In this document: piece after piece, positions 44,174 to 52,715 of the stretch | Layout of the letters: every line of letters starts with the position of its first letter | Numbering within the stretch: the first letter of the stretch is position 1 | Origin: an uncultured Tenacibaculum sp. | GTDB taxonomy: Bacteria > Bacteroidota > Bacteroidia > Flavobacteriales > Flavobacteriaceae | Length of the DNA: 64,000 nucleotides | NCBI GenBank assembly: GCA_947498055.1 | Contig: CANMJA010000008.1 | Span: 1-64,000 of the forward strand | Direction: 5' to 3' | The notes under the pieces: generated by a model | Databases searched by the model: none | What the model saw: only the letters and a program-made list of their open reading frames with translations | What the model was told of the DNA's origin: nothing | Program-made: the position numbers and the translations under genes

Positions 44174-44329
44174 ATGCCTAAAAAAGGAAAAGAAAAAAAC
44201 ACCGTTAATAAAGCAAAGCACACCAAACTTTTAAATAGAAAACTTAATAAATTAAAGTTAGAAAAAGAACTTCGTAAAAAACGTTTAAAAGAAATTATTG
44301 CTAAAGCTAATGAGAATAATAGTCGTTAG
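44174..44329 (+). CDS. Small basic coiled-coil-like protein (51 aa)
   Basis: A short frame from ATG 44174 to TAG 44327-44329. The product is 51 aa, Lys/Arg/Glu-rich with a leucine heptad pattern (KLLNRKLNKLKLEKELRKKRLKEII), predicted fully helical. Codon use resembles neighbouring genes and it fills the gap between the flavodoxin and the tail-fibre-like gene. Function unknown; possibly nucleic-acid-binding. Confidence 0.6.
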   Translation: MPKKGKEKNTVNKAKHTKLLNRKLNKLKLEKELRKKRLKEIIAKANENNSR

Positions 44330-44372
44330 TCAAAATTAAATATTTTGGTCATTGAACGAAGTCGAGATGGTG

Positions 44373-44404
44373 TTTGTTTTTTATTCTTCTTTATTGTAGT
44401 TTTG
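44373..44404 (+). promoter_or_regulatory. Promoter of the tail-fibre-like gene
   Basis: TTTG (44373-44376), 20 nt, TAGTTTTG (44397-44404): a near-consensus Bacteroidetes promoter, 25 nt before the ATG. Confidence 0.55.
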
Positions 44405-44429
44405 CCGACTAATTATAAAAAATAAAGTT

Positions 44430-45788
44430 ATGAAAACAAAAGTTTTAGCTATTGCTATGATTGTATTTGGTTTTGTGGTAAATGCGCAAAAGAACTTCAT
44501 TAAAGATGTAACAGTTAGTAAAACGGTTGCTAAGGAACTAACAGATAGTAATGGAAATAGTTTACCCCCTACCAATACTTATAAAATACGGTTAGTAACA
44601 AGAAACACAGGTACTGTTACTGGTTCTGAGTATTTAGCTTGGCCTGACAATTCTCAATGGAGATTAAGAGCAGTAAATTTACGAGGAACAACTTCTAATC
44701 ATCCTATATTAATTATAGACAATAATATTATTAAAGTAAAAACCAATCATGCTAATAGTTACTCGGTTAGAGCTTTTGTTACTGAATTAGAAACTGCAAC
44801 TACTCGTCCTTCTGGTACTATCTTTGGTAGCTCTTCGCAATGGCAAAGAGAAGTAAATAATTTATTTTATACAGATGGTAATGTGGGTATAGGAACTAAT
44901 ACACCTGACTCAAAACTAGATGTAAATGGTATTATTACTGCAAAAAATGAAGTTCGTTCAAAATCTTCAAACCCTGCAATATTATTAGATGAAACCGATG
45001 TAGCCGATAAAAACTGGCATATGCAAGTAAATAGTGGTGATCTTAAATTTTATGAAGTAAACGATGCTCGTTCTAGTTGGAGTCAAAGAATGGTAATAAA
45101 ACCAACTACTGGTAATGTAGGTATCGGAACAAACACACCTTCTGAAAAATTAGAGGTGAAAAGTGATAAAAATGCTAGAATAAGACTTGAAAGTACTTCT
45201 ACAACTCATTCTTCGGGAATTTCTTTTAGAGGTAAAAGAGACAATTCTTCAGTTTTTTCAAGTCATTATATTGGTACCGATGGAGACAGTCATTACAACT
45301 TAAAGTTAATTGCTGATGAAAATATGAAGTTTCAAACGAATAGTACTGTTAAAATGATTATTAATGGAAATGGTAATGTTGGTATAGGCACTGAATCTAT
45401 TCCTTCTCAATACAAACTTGCTGTTGCTGGAAAAATGATTTCTGAAGAGGTAAAAGTGCAATTACAATCTAACTGGCCAGATTTCGTATTCAAAAAAGAT
45501 TACAAACTACCAACTCTTACTGAAGTTGAAAATCACATTAAAGAAAAAGGGCATTTAGAAAACATTCCTAGTGCAGAAACTGTGAAAAAAGAAGGTTTCT
45601 TTTTAGGTAAAATGGATGCTAAACTTTTACAAAAAATTGAAGAGCTAACTTTATATACTATAAATCAAGAAAAAAAGTTAGAAACTCAAAATACTAAAAT
45701 CGAAAAACTAGAGAAACAGAATGCTGTTTTAAAATCATTACTAAAAAGAGTTTCTAAACTAGAGAAACGAGTAATGAGTAATGAGTAA
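44430..45788 (+). CDS. Tail-fibre-domain surface protein with GIGT repeats and coiled-coil end
   Basis: 452 aa. Signal peptide (MKTKVLAIAMIVFGFVVNAQ). Three NVGIGT repeats (GNVGIGTNTP twice, GNVGIGTES once) are spaced like trimeric fibre shafts. The C-terminus WPDFVFKKDYKLPTL, IKEKGHLENIPSA, FFLGKMDAKLLQKIEELTLY is the tail-fibre-type ending common in Bacteroidota exported proteins, followed by a heptad coiled coil (KKLETQNTKIEKLEKQNAVL). The last five codons and stop lie inside a 7-bp tandem repeat. Likely trimeric surface fibre; no other phage genes are nearby. Confidence 0.8.
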   Translation: MKTKVLAIAMIVFGFVVNAQKNFIKDVTVSKTVAKELTDSNGNSLPPTNTYKIRLVTRNTGTVTGSEYLAWPDNSQWRLRAVNLRGTTSNHPILIIDNNIIKVKTNHANSYSVRAFVTELETATTRPSGTIFGSSSQWQREVNNLFYTDGNVGIGTNTPDSKLDVNGIITAKNEVRSKSSNPAILLDETDVADKNWHMQVNSGDLKFYEVNDARSSWSQRMVIKPTTGNVGIGTNTPSEKLEVKSDKNARIRLESTSTTHSSGISFRGKRDNSSVFSSHYIGTDGDSHYNLKLIADENMKFQTNSTVKMIINGNGNVGIGTESIPSQYKLAVAGKMISEEVKVQLQSNWPDFVFKKDYKLPTLTEVENHIKEKGHLENIPSAETVKKEGFFLGKMDAKLLQKIEELTLYTINQEKKLETQNTKIEKLEKQNAVLKSLLKRVSKLEKRVMSNE

Positions 45789-45847
45789 TGAGTAATGAGT
45801 AATGAGTAATGAGTAATGAGTAATGAGTAATGAGTAATGAGTAATGA
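45771..45847. repeat. 11-copy GTAATGA tandem repeat spanning the stop codon
   Basis: Exactly eleven uninterrupted copies of GTAATGA (77 bp). The array begins four codons plus one base before the end of the preceding coding sequence and includes its TAA. Because 7 is not a multiple of 3, all frames meet TAA or TGA within 21 nt. Confidence 0.95.
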
Positions 45848-45914
45848 AAATTATTTTTCTTTGATAACTTAGTAAAATATAAATCTAATTTTTTTTTCGA
45901 AATTAGTTAACTAT

Positions 45915-45957
45915 AAAAAATAAATGCTCTTTTTGTAAAAAGAGCATTTATTTTTTT
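45915..45957. terminator. Bidirectional terminator before arsR
   Basis: A 20-bp perfect stem (AAAAAATAAATGCTCTTTT at its 5' side, 45915-45934; complement 45937-45956) with a GT turn, T-rich on the plus strand and equally on the minus strand. It ends the tail-fibre-like transcript. Confidence 0.8.
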
Positions 45958-45964
45958 ATACATT

Positions 45965-45989
45965 TATCGCAATATTGCAATATATAAAT
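45965..45989 (+). promoter_or_regulatory. Putative ArsR operator
   Basis: The perfect palindrome GCAATATTGC (45969-45978), overlapped by a second arm ATATTGCAATAT, lies directly before the arsR ATG. Position and symmetry fit autoregulation by ArsR/SmtB proteins. Confidence 0.55.
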
Positions 45990-46322
45990 ATGGGAGTTAC
46001 TAAATCGGAAATTTTTACGAAAGAACAAAATCAAATTGCTTCAATAGCTAAAGTATTAGGACATCCTGCACGCATTGCTATTTTAGAACATTTAGCGAAA
46101 GTAAAAACTTGTATTTGCGGTGACTTAGTAAATACAATAGGATTAGCACAACCAACTATTTCACAACACTTAAAAGAATTAAAAAAATTAGACATTATAA
46201 AAGGTAATATTGAAGGCAACAGTATTTGTTATTGCTTACATAAAGAAAAATGGGAAGAGTTTAAAGATATATTAAATCAATTTCTTTCTATTTTCTCTAA
46301 TCCAGAAAATAATTGTTGTTAA
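45990..46322 (+). CDS. arsR: ArsR-family metalloregulator
   Basis: 110 aa from ATG 45990; an in-frame TTG at 45975 lies inside the palindromic operator and is unlikely. Winged helix with GHPARIAILEHL and the helix KTCICGDLVNTIGLAQPTISQHLKELKK. C41 and C43 in CICGDL form the As(III)-binding motif of the ArsR class, and the C-terminal NNCC may add thiols. Heads the operon with arsC-like and DUF6428 genes. Confidence 0.92.
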   Translation: MGVTKSEIFTKEQNQIASIAKVLGHPARIAILEHLAKVKTCICGDLVNTIGLAQPTISQHLKELKKLDIIKGNIEGNSICYCLHKEKWEEFKDILNQFLSIFSNPENNCC

Positions 46323-46344
46323 AAAATAAATGTATCAAATTACA

Positions 46345-46953
46345 ATGAACACTAAATTAATTGAAACTATCAATTTTATTTCTAACTTACCTATTAAAGA
46401 AGAAAGAAAAAATGTATTAGTTCCGCTCATCGAATATTTACAAGATAAATTAGATAAAAAAGAATCTATTAATCTTAATTTTATTTGTACACATAACTCT
46501 AGAAGAAGTCATTTAGGTCAAATATGGATGCAAACTTTAGCACAACATTTTAATCTAAAGACAATCACAACATATTCTGGCGGAACAGAAGCCACTACTT
46601 TGGCTCTACCTATTCTTAAAACACTAAAAAATCAAGGGTTTGAAGTTCATCAAATTAGTCAGAATATAAATCCAATATACGCTATTAAATACGACACCGT
46701 TTCTCATCCAATAATAGGATTTTCTAAAACTTATTTCAATGAATTCAATCCCAACTCAAGTTTTGCTGCAATTATGACTTGTTCGCAAGCAGATGACGGT
46801 TGCCCTTTTGTTAAAGGTTCAGAAAAAAGAATTCCCATTACTTATGAAGATCCAAAAGTTTCAGACAATACAGAACTAGAAGAACAAACCTACCTAGAAA
46901 GAAGTAATCAGATTGCTTCAGAAATATATTATGTTTTATCAAAATTAAAATAA
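46345..46953 (+). CDS. ArsC-like arsenate reductase (LMW tyrosine phosphatase family)
   Basis: About 202 aa from ATG 46345 (an ATG 15 nt upstream is also open). P-loop CTHNSRRS with C48; relay cysteines C146 and C153 in TCSQADDGC; YEDPKVSDNT supplies the catalytic acid loop. Thioredoxin-coupled arsenate reduction is likely given arsR upstream. Paralogue of the gene at 5012 (shared LNFICTHNSRRS and similar length). Confidence 0.88.
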   Translation: MNTKLIETINFISNLPIKEERKNVLVPLIEYLQDKLDKKESINLNFICTHNSRRSHLGQIWMQTLAQHFNLKTITTYSGGTEATTLALPILKTLKNQGFEVHQISQNINPIYAIKYDTVSHPIIGFSKTYFNEFNPNSSFAAIMTCSQADDGCPFVKGSEKRIPITYEDPKVSDNTELEEQTYLERSNQIASEIYYVLSKLK

Positions 46954-46963
46954 ACAAACAGTT

Positions 46964-47437
46964 ATGACACTTTCAGAAATAAAAAATCATTTACAAAATT
47001 TAAAAACGATTGCTTTTCAATTACCTGATGGTACTTTAGTTCCTGAACATTTTCATGTTACAGAAGTTGGTAAAGTAACCAAACACTTTATAGATTGTGG
47101 TGGTGTAGAACGTATAGAAAATGTGATCAATTTTCAGCTATGGAATGCGAATGACTATAATCACAGACTGCATCCAGAAAAGCTAATTAATATTATTGAG
47201 TTATCTGAAAAAACACTTGGTTTTGGTAATCTAAATATAGAAGTAGAATATCAAAGTAATACAATAGGAAAATATGGTTTAGATTTTAACGGAACTAATT
47301 TTGTACTTACTAATAAAGCTACTGCTTGTTTAGCAGAAGATCAATGCGGAATTTCACCAGCCGAAAAACCTAAGATTACACTTTCTAATATTCAAAGTCA
47401 AGCACCATCTTGTGATCCAAACTCTGGGTGTTGTTAA
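46964..47437 (+). CDS. DUF6428 family protein of the ars operon
   Basis: 157 aa. Conserved FQLPDGTLVPEHFHVTEVG and IDCGGVER near the start; a Cys-rich C-terminus (CLAEDQCGI, then SCDPNSGCC). The family occurs in Bacteroidota arsenic operons. The terminal cysteines suggest thiol-metalloid chemistry or arsenite carriage (inference). Third gene of the operon, 10 nt after the reductase. Confidence 0.75.
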   Translation: MTLSEIKNHLQNLKTIAFQLPDGTLVPEHFHVTEVGKVTKHFIDCGGVERIENVINFQLWNANDYNHRLHPEKLINIIELSEKTLGFGNLNIEVEYQSNTIGKYGLDFNGTNFVLTNKATACLAEDQCGISPAEKPKITLSNIQSQAPSCDPNSGCC

Positions 47438-47477
47438 TTTTTTTATATATTTAGCTGAATTTAAAAATCAACTAATT

Positions 47478-47672
47478 ATGAAAAATATCGGTATGGCACT
47501 CCTAATATTTGGAGGTTTAGCAACAGTATTAGGTTTTATGGGATCTGTTCCTAGATTATTACAATGGATTTACAACTGGGGAAATGGTGTTGCTTGGATT
47601 ATTAAAATTGCGATGATAGTAGGTGGTGCCGTTTTATTATTTTTAGGTAGAAACGAAGTAGACGAAGACTAA
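47478..47672 (+). CDS. Small two-helix membrane protein (64 aa)
   Basis: From ATG 47478; the frame is open further upstream into the DUF6428 gene, but that extension lacks sense. MKNIGMALLIFGGLATVLGFM and AWIIKIAMIVGGAVLLFLGR form two membrane helices, ending in acidic EVDED. Function unknown; seen as a small conserved protein in flavobacteria. Confidence 0.65.
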   Translation: MKNIGMALLIFGGLATVLGFMGSVPRLLQWIYNWGNGVAWIIKIAMIVGGAVLLFLGRNEVDED

Positions 47673-47705
47673 ATAGCATACAATTCAATCAGATTTCAAT
47701 AAATT

Positions 47706-47736
47706 AAAAAACCGAGAGATTCTCGGTTTTTTTTAT
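47706..47736 (+). terminator. Rho-independent terminator
   Basis: Perfect 12-bp stem AAAAAACCGAGA (47706-47717) / TCTCGGTTTTTT (47721-47732) with a GAT loop and further T, 34 nt after the small membrane protein. Confidence 0.85.
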
Positions 47737-47850
47737 AATCAAAAAGTTTTAATTTGTTCATTAGAACACTATTTCAGCCGTAACTATATTCTCTGTAACC
47801 TTTATTAATCCAGATAAAGTTATTTTCTTTTGATTACATTTTATCTTTAT

Positions 47851-48399
47851 TTATATCACTTTATTATTTTGACGTAGTTCTAATTTAACTTCTTGTAGTG
47901 TTTTGCTGCTATTTAATATTTTATCTATAATCTGTTGCTGTAAAATACTAGTATCAACTTCATAATATTGCATCCATTTAACATCTTTAAAAACGGTTTC
48001 AATTTCCTTTTTCTTTGTAAAGGCTGCGTGAATAGTATATAAATAATTTTCTGTTTTTACGCTTTCAGAAACTTTATTTATTTGTACTTTTTTTCGCAAT
48101 AAATCAACTGTAATGTAAAAAACTTTGTCTACAGAGTTCAATGGAAAAAAATCTTTCCAAAGTGCAAAACCAACATAATACTTTTGCTGCTGGTATGTTT
48201 CTATCCCTTTTATTTTCCACCTGCAATTTGCAACTCTCCCCCAATGGTTAGAATAACGATACACACCATCTTCTGTATAAAAATAAGAACTACCAGATTT
48301 ACTTTTAAAATGAGTTTTTAACTCTAAACCGTCCAATAACCTATGTTCAAATTCGCAATACGTATGTTTAAAAAAATTATATCTATCGTATTTTTTCAT
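47851..48399 (-). CDS. Hypothetical protein, unrecognised family
   Basis: 182 aa cytoplasmic protein rich in aromatic and basic residues: YDRYNFFKHTYCEFEHRLLDG, YFYTEDGVYRYSNHWGRVANCRW, YYVGFALWKDFFPL. C-terminal part helical. Codon use is normal and an ATG start is clear, so it is probably a real gene. No motif points to a function. Located downstream of dnaK on the same strand but beyond dnaK's terminator. Confidence 0.65.
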   Translation of the reverse strand: MKKYDRYNFFKHTYCEFEHRLLDGLELKTHFKSKSGSSYFYTEDGVYRYSNHWGRVANCRWKIKGIETYQQQKYYVGFALWKDFFPLNSVDKVFYITVDLLRKKVQINKVSESVKTENYLYTIHAAFTKKKEIETVFKDVKWMQYYEVDTSILQQQIIDKILNSSKTLQEVKLELRQNNKVI

Positions 48400-48510
48400 A
48401 TTATTGAAACTTTATTCAAAACTCTTTACTTTCAATATTCCTTACAAAGGTAAATGAGTTTACATTCATTGTTAAAGTTTACTATGTAAAATTTGTAAAT
48501 CAATTACATT

Positions 48511-48555
48511 ATATAAAAAAGAAAAACGTAATCAAGTTACTGATTACGTTTTCTT
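48511..48555 (-). terminator. Terminator after dnaK
   Basis: On the minus strand AAAACGTAATC (48552-48542) pairs with GATTACGTTTT (48533-48523) around an 8-nt loop, then TTCTTTTTT, starting 28 nt after the dnaK stop. Confidence 0.8.
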
Positions 48556-48579
48556 TATAATAAAAACTATTCTTTTCTA

Positions 48580-50487
48580 TTACTTAACTTCTTCAAAGTC
48601 TACATCTTCTACATTATCATTATTTCCAGAAGCTTCCGCATTTTCTGGCTGACCTTGAGGCTCTCCTGTAGCACCTCCAGCTTGTTGTTGTGCTGCATAC
48701 ATTTCTTCAGAAGCTACTTTCCATGCTTCATTAATTTTCTCCATTGCTGCATCAATTTGCGCTAAATCTTTGCTCTCATGTGCTTTCTTTAATTCTTCTA
48801 AAGCAGCTTCAATTGGTTCTTTTTTATCCGCAGATAATTTATCTCCAAATTCTTTTAATTGCTTTTCTGTTTGAAAAATCATAGAATCTGCACCATTAAT
48901 CTTATCGATAGATTCTTTTGCTTTTGCATCTGCCTCAGCATTCGCTTCTGCATCTGCTTTCATCTTTTGAATTTCTTCTTCTGTTAATCCAGAAGAAGCT
49001 TCAATACGAATATTTTGTACTTTTCCTGTTGCTTTATCAGAAGCAGATACATTGATAATACCATTTGCATCAATATCGAAAGTTACTTCAATTTGAGGAA
49101 CTCCTCTTTGTGCTGGTGGAATGTCTGCTAATTGAAAACGACCAATCGTTTTATTATCTGCAGCCATTGCTCTTTCTCCTTGTAAAACATGAATATCTAC
49201 AGATGGCTGATTATCTACTGCTGTAGAGAAAACTTGCGATTTTTTAGTAGGAATCGTTGTATTTGCTTCAATTAATTTTGTAAACACATTCCCCATTGTT
49301 TCAATACCTAATGATAAAGGGGTAACATCTAATAATAATACATCTTTTACATCTCCTGTTAAAACACCTCCTTGAATTGCTGCTCCTAAAGAAACAACTT
49401 CATCTGGATTTACTCCTTTACTTGGTGCTTTACCAAAAAACTTTTCTACTGCTTCTTGAATTGCTGGAATACGAGTAGAACCTCCTACTAAAATTACTTC
49501 ATCAATATCAGAAGTAGATAAATCTGCATTTCTTAATGCTGTTTGACAAGGCTCTATGGTTCTCTTTACTAAATCATCGATTAACTGCTCAAACTTAGCT
49601 CTAGTCATCGTTCTTACCAAGTGCTTAGGTCCTGAAGCCGTTGCTGTAATATAAGGTAAGTTTATTTCTGTGGAAGTAGTACTAGATAATTCTATCTTCG
49701 CTTTTTCAGCAGCTTCTTTTAAACGCTGTAAAGCCATAGGATCTTTACGTAAATCCATTCCTTCTTCAGCATTAAACTCTTCCGCTAACCAATTGATTAA
49801 TTTTTCATCTACATCATCTCCACCTAAATGCGTATCTCCATCTGTAGCTAATACCTCAAATACACCATCTCCTAATTCTAAGATAGAAACATCATGCGTA
49901 CCACCACCAAAATCAAATACTACGATTTTTTTATCGTCATTTGCTTTATCTAAACCATACGCTAAAGCTGCTGCAGTAGGTTCGTTGATAATTCTACGAA
50001 CAGTTAATCCTGCTATTTCTCCAGCTTCTTTTGTTGCTTGACGTTGTGCATCGTTAAAATATGCTGGTACTGTAATTACAGCTTCAGAAACATCTTGTCC
50101 TAAATAATCTTCTGCTGTTTTTTTCATTTTTTGTAACACCATTGCAGAAATCTCTTGCGGTGTATACATACGATCGTCTATTTTTACACGTGGTGTATCG
50201 TTATCTCCTTTAACTACTTCGTAAGGTACTCTTCCTGCTTCTTTTGAAGATTCAGAAAATTTATTCCCCATAAAACGCTTAATAGAATATACTGTTTTTG
50301 TAGGATTTGTTACCGCCTGACGCTTTGCAGGGTCTCCAACTTTACGTTCTCCTCCTTCTACAAATGCAACTACAGATGGTGTTGTTCTTTTTCCTTCTGC
50401 ATTTGGTATTACTACTGGCTCGTTTCCTTCCATTACAGAAACACATGAGTTGGTAGTACCTAAATCGATTCCTATAATCTTACTCAT
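48580..50487 (-). CDS. dnaK: Molecular chaperone DnaK (Hsp70)
   Basis: 635 aa. ATPase domain with [33 protein letters not shown] and [13 protein letters not shown]; linker [15 protein letters not shown]; substrate-binding domain; C-terminal lid and disordered tail ending in acidic [12 protein letters not shown], the EEVD-like bacterial form. Refolds proteins with DnaJ and GrpE, neither of which is adjacent. The upstream region carries repeated CTGTCA half-sites that may mediate heat regulation. Confidence 0.98.
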   Translation of the reverse strand: MSKIIGIDLGTTNSCVSVMEGNEPVVIPNAEGKRTTPSVVAFVEGGERKVGDPAKRQAVTNPTKTVYSIKRFMGNKFSESSKEAGRVPYEVVKGDNDTPRVKIDDRMYTPQEISAMVLQKMKKTAEDYLGQDVSEAVITVPAYFNDAQRQATKEAGEIAGLTVRRIINEPTAAALAYGLDKANDDKKIVVFDFGGGTHDVSILELGDGVFEVLATDGDTHLGGDDVDEKLINWLAEEFNAEEGMDLRKDPMALQRLKEAAEKAKIELSSTTSTEINLPYITATASGPKHLVRTMTRAKFEQLIDDLVKRTIEPCQTALRNADLSTSDIDEVILVGGSTRIPAIQEAVEKFFGKAPSKGVNPDEVVSLGAAIQGGVLTGDVKDVLLLDVTPLSLGIETMGNVFTKLIEANTTIPTKKSQVFSTAVDNQPSVDIHVLQGERAMAADNKTIGRFQLADIPPAQRGVPQIEVTFDIDANGIINVSASDKATGKVQNIRIEASSGLTEEEIQKMKADAEANAEADAKAKESIDKINGADSMIFQTEKQLKEFGDKLSADKKEPIEAALEELKKAHESKDLAQIDAAMEKINEAWKVASEEMYAAQQQAGGATGEPQGQPENAEASGNNDNVEDVDFEEVK

Positions 50488-50822
50488 AATTTTATTATAT
50501 TATTGTTTTTTGTTCAGTTTTATGCTGTGTTAATGTCAAAGGTTATGCCAACGATAGTTTTTATTTTTTTTGACAGTTTTACTAATTTTTAATGACAGGC
50601 TGTCACAATTACCAACTAATTTAAGTCAGTTTTACCTTTTTAATAGAAATTAAACGATTATTTAGATTAAAATTTCGAATACTAATCTTAATAGTAAGTT
50701 TAAATTCATTAGATTTTTTAAAGTAGAAACTGTAGACTGTAAAACAAATAACTTGTTCTTTTTTTATTAGAAGATATCAAATTATAGGTTTATCATTCAC
50801 AAAAACTTTATACATTTGCGTT
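50488..50822. promoter_or_regulatory. Divergent dnaK / pyrE control region
   Basis: Towards dnaK (minus): a near-consensus -7, AACCTTTG (50544-50537), a CTGTCA at about 50578-50573 and the palindrome TGACAG-G-CTGTCA (50593-50605), giving three CTGTCA half-sites. No CIRCE element. Towards pyrE (plus): TACATTTG (50811-50818), a perfect TAnnTTTG ending 4 nt before the ATG. The rest is AT-rich with nothing recognised. Confidence 0.5.
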
Positions 50823-51464
50823 ATGATTTTAAATAAAGATACTGCAAAAAAAACTGCTGAACTTCTTTTGCAAATAAAAGCCATTAAATTAGACCCTAAC
50901 AATCCTTTTACTTGGGCTTCTGGTTGGAAATCTCCTATTTATTGTGATAATAGAATTACTTTATCTTATCCTTCTGTTCGCAATTTTTTGAAAGAAAAAA
51001 TAGCACGGTTGGTGGAAGAAAAATACGGAAAACCAGATGTTATTGCAGGAGTAGCTACTGGAGCTATAGCTATTGGTGTATTGGTTGCGCAAGAATTAGG
51101 TGTTCCTTTTATATATGTAAGACCAGAACCCAAAAAGCATGGTAGAAAAAATCAAATTGAAGGTTTTTTAGAAAGCGGACAAAATGTAGTAGTTATTGAA
51201 GATTTAATAAGTACTGGTAAAAGTAGTATGAATGCTATAAAAGCTTTAAAAGAAGCCGATGCAACTGTTAAAGGAATGGTTGCTATTTTCTCTTATGGTT
51301 TTTCTATTGCTAAAGAAACTTTTGAGACTCATAATCTAGATTTTACTACTTTAAGTAATTATGAAGTTTTATTAGAACAAGCGTTAGATAGTAACTACAT
51401 TACTGAAAAAGAATTAGAAACATTAGAATCCTGGAGAGTAAACCCTAGTGCATGGAAACAATAA
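50823..51464 (+). CDS. pyrE: Orotate phosphoribosyltransferase
   Basis: 213 aa. Converts orotate and PRPP to OMP in pyrimidine synthesis. Type I PRTase: FTWASGWKSPIYCDNRITLSYP at the N-terminus, YVRPEPKKHGRKNQIEG loop, and the PRPP motif VVVIEDLISTGKSS. The ATG follows a -7 element by only 4 nt. The SRPBCC gene follows by 31 nt. Confidence 0.96.
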   Translation: MILNKDTAKKTAELLLQIKAIKLDPNNPFTWASGWKSPIYCDNRITLSYPSVRNFLKEKIARLVEEKYGKPDVIAGVATGAIAIGVLVAQELGVPFIYVRPEPKKHGRKNQIEGFLESGQNVVVIEDLISTGKSSMNAIKALKEADATVKGMVAIFSYGFSIAKETFETHNLDFTTLSNYEVLLEQALDSNYITEKELETLESWRVNPSAWKQ

Positions 51465-51495
51465 TCCTTTAAAGTTTTATACATAAAATAAGAAT

Positions 51496-51885
51496 ATGAA
51501 TATTAATGGAAATACTATAGTTGTTAAAAAGTCGTCTAAAGACGTGTTTGAGTTTTTAATTAAACTGGAAAATTTTAAGCAATTAATGCCTGAAAATACA
51601 GAAAAATTTGAAGTAGAAGGAGACTCTTTTATTTTTGGATTAAAGGGAATGCCAGAAATTAGACTGGTAATGAAAGAAAAAACAGAATTTTCGAATGTTA
51701 CTTTAGGTGCTGCTAGTAGTAAATTACCATTTACATTAGCTGCAGACATAGAAGAAATATCTGAAAAAGAAAGTAACGTTCAATTAAAGTTTGAAAGTAG
51801 TTTTAATCCTATGATAGCAATGATGGTAAAAAAACCTCTAACAAAATTCATAGAAACTTTAACAGAAAATCTAGAAAAATTATAA
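51496..51885 (+). CDS. SRPBCC family (START-like) protein
   Basis: 129 aa helix-grip fold: N-terminal TIVVKKSSKDVFEFLIKLENFKQLMPEN, beta strands, and a long C-terminal helix (PMIAMMVKKPLTKFIETLTENLEKL). Orthologues commonly sit next to pyrE in Flavobacteria. Hydrophobic ligand unknown. Probably co-transcribed with pyrE and convergent with birA. Confidence 0.82.
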   Translation: MNINGNTIVVKKSSKDVFEFLIKLENFKQLMPENTEKFEVEGDSFIFGLKGMPEIRLVMKEKTEFSNVTLGAASSKLPFTLAADIEEISEKESNVQLKFESSFNPMIAMMVKKPLTKFIETLTENLEKL

Positions 51886-51893
51886 TTAGTGAA

Positions 51894-52628
51894 TTACACA
51901 AATGAAACTTCTTTTAAACCAAATTCTTTAATCGTTTCATTATTTAATTCTATTTGAAGTTTTCCATTTTGGGTATTAACTCCAACTATTTTACCCATAA
52001 AAAAAACGTTTTGAGTATCTTTAAACATACTCGGAACGTTTTTTTTAAACAATATACTCAAATACCTATCTTCTAATTTTTCAAATTGCTTTGTATTTAA
52101 CAATTCAATATTCATTTGAAGTTTTTCTAAAATAACACGCAGCAACTCATCTAAATCTATTTCTTTATGCAATATTTTAGCTAAAGAAGATGCATTTGGT
52201 AAATTCTCTGGGAAATTTAATTGATTTACATTTAAACCTATTCCTACCACAGAAGAATCTATATGCATGCCTTTCAAACTATTTTCAATTAATATTCCGC
52301 ATATTTTTTTCTTTTCTGACAGAATGTCGTTTGGCCATTTCACTGTCAATTTAGGCGGTTTTAATAAAGCAATTGCTTCATAAATAGAAATACTTATGGC
52401 AAAATTTAAAAATGTTTGATTTATAATATGCAACTTCTGATGTTTCACAAACACACTAAATATGAGATTCTTACCTTTTTCAGAAACCCATTTAGTATTC
52501 ATTTGCCCTCTTCCTAAAGTTTGTTCTTTTGCAACTGCTACTGTAAAGTTATTAATCGTAGAATTTACTGACAAATCTTTTAAAAAAGAGTTCGTAGATT
52601 CGATGGCATCAAGTTTGATTATTCTCAT
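51894..52628 (-). CDS. birA: Biotin--[acetyl-CoA-carboxylase] ligase
   Basis: 244 aa. Attaches biotin to the carboxyl carrier protein. The catalytic motif GRGQMNTKWVS, KWPNDILSEKKKICGILIE and GIGLNVNQ are present, with a C-terminal SH3-like domain. It has no N-terminal helix-turn-helix, so it is the monofunctional class without repressor role. Divergent from rsfS. Confidence 0.93.
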   Translation of the reverse strand: MRIIKLDAIESTNSFLKDLSVNSTINNFTVAVAKEQTLGRGQMNTKWVSEKGKNLIFSVFVKHQKLHIINQTFLNFAISISIYEAIALLKPPKLTVKWPNDILSEKKKICGILIENSLKGMHIDSSVVGIGLNVNQLNFPENLPNASSLAKILHKEIDLDELLRVILEKLQMNIELLNTKQFEKLEDRYLSILFKKNVPSMFKDTQNVFFMGKIVGVNTQNGKLQIELNNETIKEFGLKEVSFV

Positions 52629-52688
52629 ACAATTGTTCTTGAGGTTTAACTCATTTCAATAATACGTAAATTACTCGCAAAAAAGTAA

Positions 52689-52696
52689 TAACTTTG
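52689..52696 (+). promoter_or_regulatory. -7 element of the rsfS-ftsH operon
   Basis: TAACTTTG matches TAnnTTTG, 19 nt before the rsfS ATG in the birA/rsfS divergent gap. Confidence 0.55.
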
Positions 52697-52715
52697 CTAA
52701 AACTAAAAATATTTA

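Noticed and set aside
44430..45788. Prophage tail-fibre gene
   Set aside because: It has a bacterial signal peptide and a C-terminal ending common to Bacteroidota surface proteins; no capsid, tail, integrase or lysis genes are nearby.
45771..45847. CRISPR-like or attachment repeat
   Set aside because: A pure head-to-tail 7-bp repeat without spacers; it is a simple tandem repeat.
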